Notes under the pieces: generated by a model
Databases searched by the model: none
What the model was told of the DNA's origin: nothing
The model's input: only the letters and a program-made list of their open reading frames with translations
Assembly (NCBI GenBank): GCA_021828935.1
Contig: JAJZCU010000086.1
Coordinates: 1-7,867, forward strand
Reading direction: 5' to 3'
Source of the DNA: Planctomycetota bacterium
GTDB lineage: Bacteria; Planctomycetota; Phycisphaerae; WQYP01
DNA: 7,867 nt
Shown: piece after piece, positions 7,064 through 7,867 of the stretch
How the letters are laid out: each line of letters starts with the position of its first letter
How positions within the stretch are numbered: position 1 is the stretch's first letter
Position numbers and translations under genes: made by a program

Positions 7064-7867
7064 TTATTTCCCAATACAAAATGCCCCGAAAATCCGACCC
7101 AGCACATCATCGGATGTAATGCGGCCGGAAATGCCGCCCAGAGCGTCCAGTGCCTGGCGCAGTTCGCTGGCGAGCAGTTCGGCGTGCAACTCCAAGGCTC
7201 CGGCATCCGCGATTCCGGCGGCACGATGCAGCGATTCCACGGCTTGGTTGAGCAAATCCAGGTGCCGGGCGTTTAACGCCGTGGAATGGCTGGCCGTGGA
7301 TTCGTTGCATTCCAGAATCGCATCAATGCGGCGCTGCAAGGCGCCTATGCCCTGACCGGTGAGGGCACTTACCGCAGTGGTAGCGGTGTTATCCCGGGCG
7401 TCTGCCGGCCCCGTGAGCAGATCGCATTTGTTCAGCACCGTGAGCGCGGCAGGATGCGGATTGGGCAGTTCCATTTTTAGCATCGCAATTGTGTCCGCGC
7501 TATCGGCAGGGTCCGTGATCAGCAGCACCAGATCGGCTTCGGCGAGGGCCGCCCGCCGGGCCGCGGCCATTTCCGCGGTCATCGGCATATCGGCGGTTTC
7601 CACGCCCGGGGTATCTACGAGACGCACATCTCCGCGGCGGCCGGCAATCGTCACATGCAACTGATCGCGGGTGGCGCCGGCCTGCGGCGACACGATTGCC
7701 CGTGGTGTGCCGGCCAATCGGTTTAATAATGAACTTTTGCCCACATTGGGCCGGCCCGCCAGCGCCACCAGGGGCAGCGCATCAAGGCGTTCCCAGCGTA
7801 CCGCGTCTTTGCGCAAATCAACCATTCCACCGATCATGTCTCCAATGCGTTGCCGCATGGTGGCGCT
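7064..7867 (-). CDS. mnmE: tRNA uridine-5-carboxymethylaminomethyl modification GTPase MnmE, C-terminal part (5' end outside window)
   Basis: Together with MnmG, MnmE installs the cmnm5/nm5 group on wobble uridine 34 of certain tRNAs in the cytoplasm. The frame is open to the window edge; 267 residues are present of a family usually near 450. The missing part should be the tetrahydrofolate-binding N-domain and the first helices. The G domain is inserted between helical parts: G1 GRPNVGKSS (38-46), G2 GATRD (64-68), G3 DTPG (85-88), G4 NKCD (146-149) and G5 SAL (167-169). The helical domain then resumes and ends in the family signature LGRIFGAFCIGK, with Cys264 in the conserved C-terminal FCIGK. 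That tail distinguishes it from Der/EngA and Era GTPases. The G2 and switch regions differ from the usual IAGTTRD and DTAGLR. The stop is TAA at 7064-7066. Confidence 0.95.
   Translation of the reverse strand, partial: SATMRQRIGDMIGGMVDLRKDAVRWERLDALPLVALAGRPNVGKSSLLNRLAGTPRAIVSPQAGATRDQLHVTIAGRRGDVRLVDTPGVETADMPMTAEMAAARRAALAEADLVLLITDPADSADTIAMLKMELPNPHPAALTVLNKCDLLTGPADARDNTATTAVSALTGQGIGALQRRIDAILECNESTASHSTALNARHLDLLNQAVESLHRAAGIADAGALELHAELLASELRQALDALGGISGRITSDDVLGRIFGAFCIGK

Overview
This window is ordinary-looking, GC-rich bacterial chromosome with six protein genes. Two are cut by the window edges: thrS on the left and mnmE on the right. Nothing marks it as plasmid, phage or transposon, and I see no rRNA, tRNA, CRISPR array or insertion sequence. 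The source is probably a Gram-negative-type bacterium. The secreted Asn/Gly-rich protein, the zinc-ribbon membrane protein without a recognisable family and the divergent MnmE would fit a planctomycete or another PVC-group bacterium, but that placement is a weak inference.

Layout: (1) 1-1050 (+), the C-terminal half or more of threonyl-tRNA synthetase, covering most of the class II core and the anticodon-binding domain. (2) 1175-2098 (-), a complete short 2-hydroxyacid dehydrogenase of the phosphoglycerate dehydrogenase type, convergent with thrS. (3) 2331-3557 (-), a secreted or lipid-anchored low-complexity protein of unknown function. It has a strong Shine-Dalgarno sequence at its start and a clear intrinsic terminator behind it (2252-2289). 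(4) 3558-4053, a divergent intergenic region of about 500 bases with a perfect TATAAT box facing the next gene. (5) 4054-5097 (+), a zinc-ribbon protein with one membrane helix and a C-terminal domain I do not recognise. (6) 5123-6988 (-), a multi-pass GT-C type glycosyltransferase. (7) 7064-7867 (-), the G domain and C-terminal end of the tRNA-modification GTPase MnmE.

The genes do not form one pathway. ThrS and MnmE are translation housekeeping functions, the dehydrogenase is metabolic, and the glycosyltransferase and the two unknown proteins act at or across the membrane. mnmE and the glycosyltransferase share a strand 75 bases apart and may be co-transcribed. The secreted protein gene is insulated from the dehydrogenase by the terminator and looks monocistronic.

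The least explained parts are the secreted protein (two Asn-rich motif copies exactly 60 residues apart, plus an Arg/His/Met-rich insert with an 11-residue tandem repeat), the zinc-ribbon membrane protein, and the altered potassium/switch I loop of MnmE. I found no convincing evidence of a new multi-gene system.
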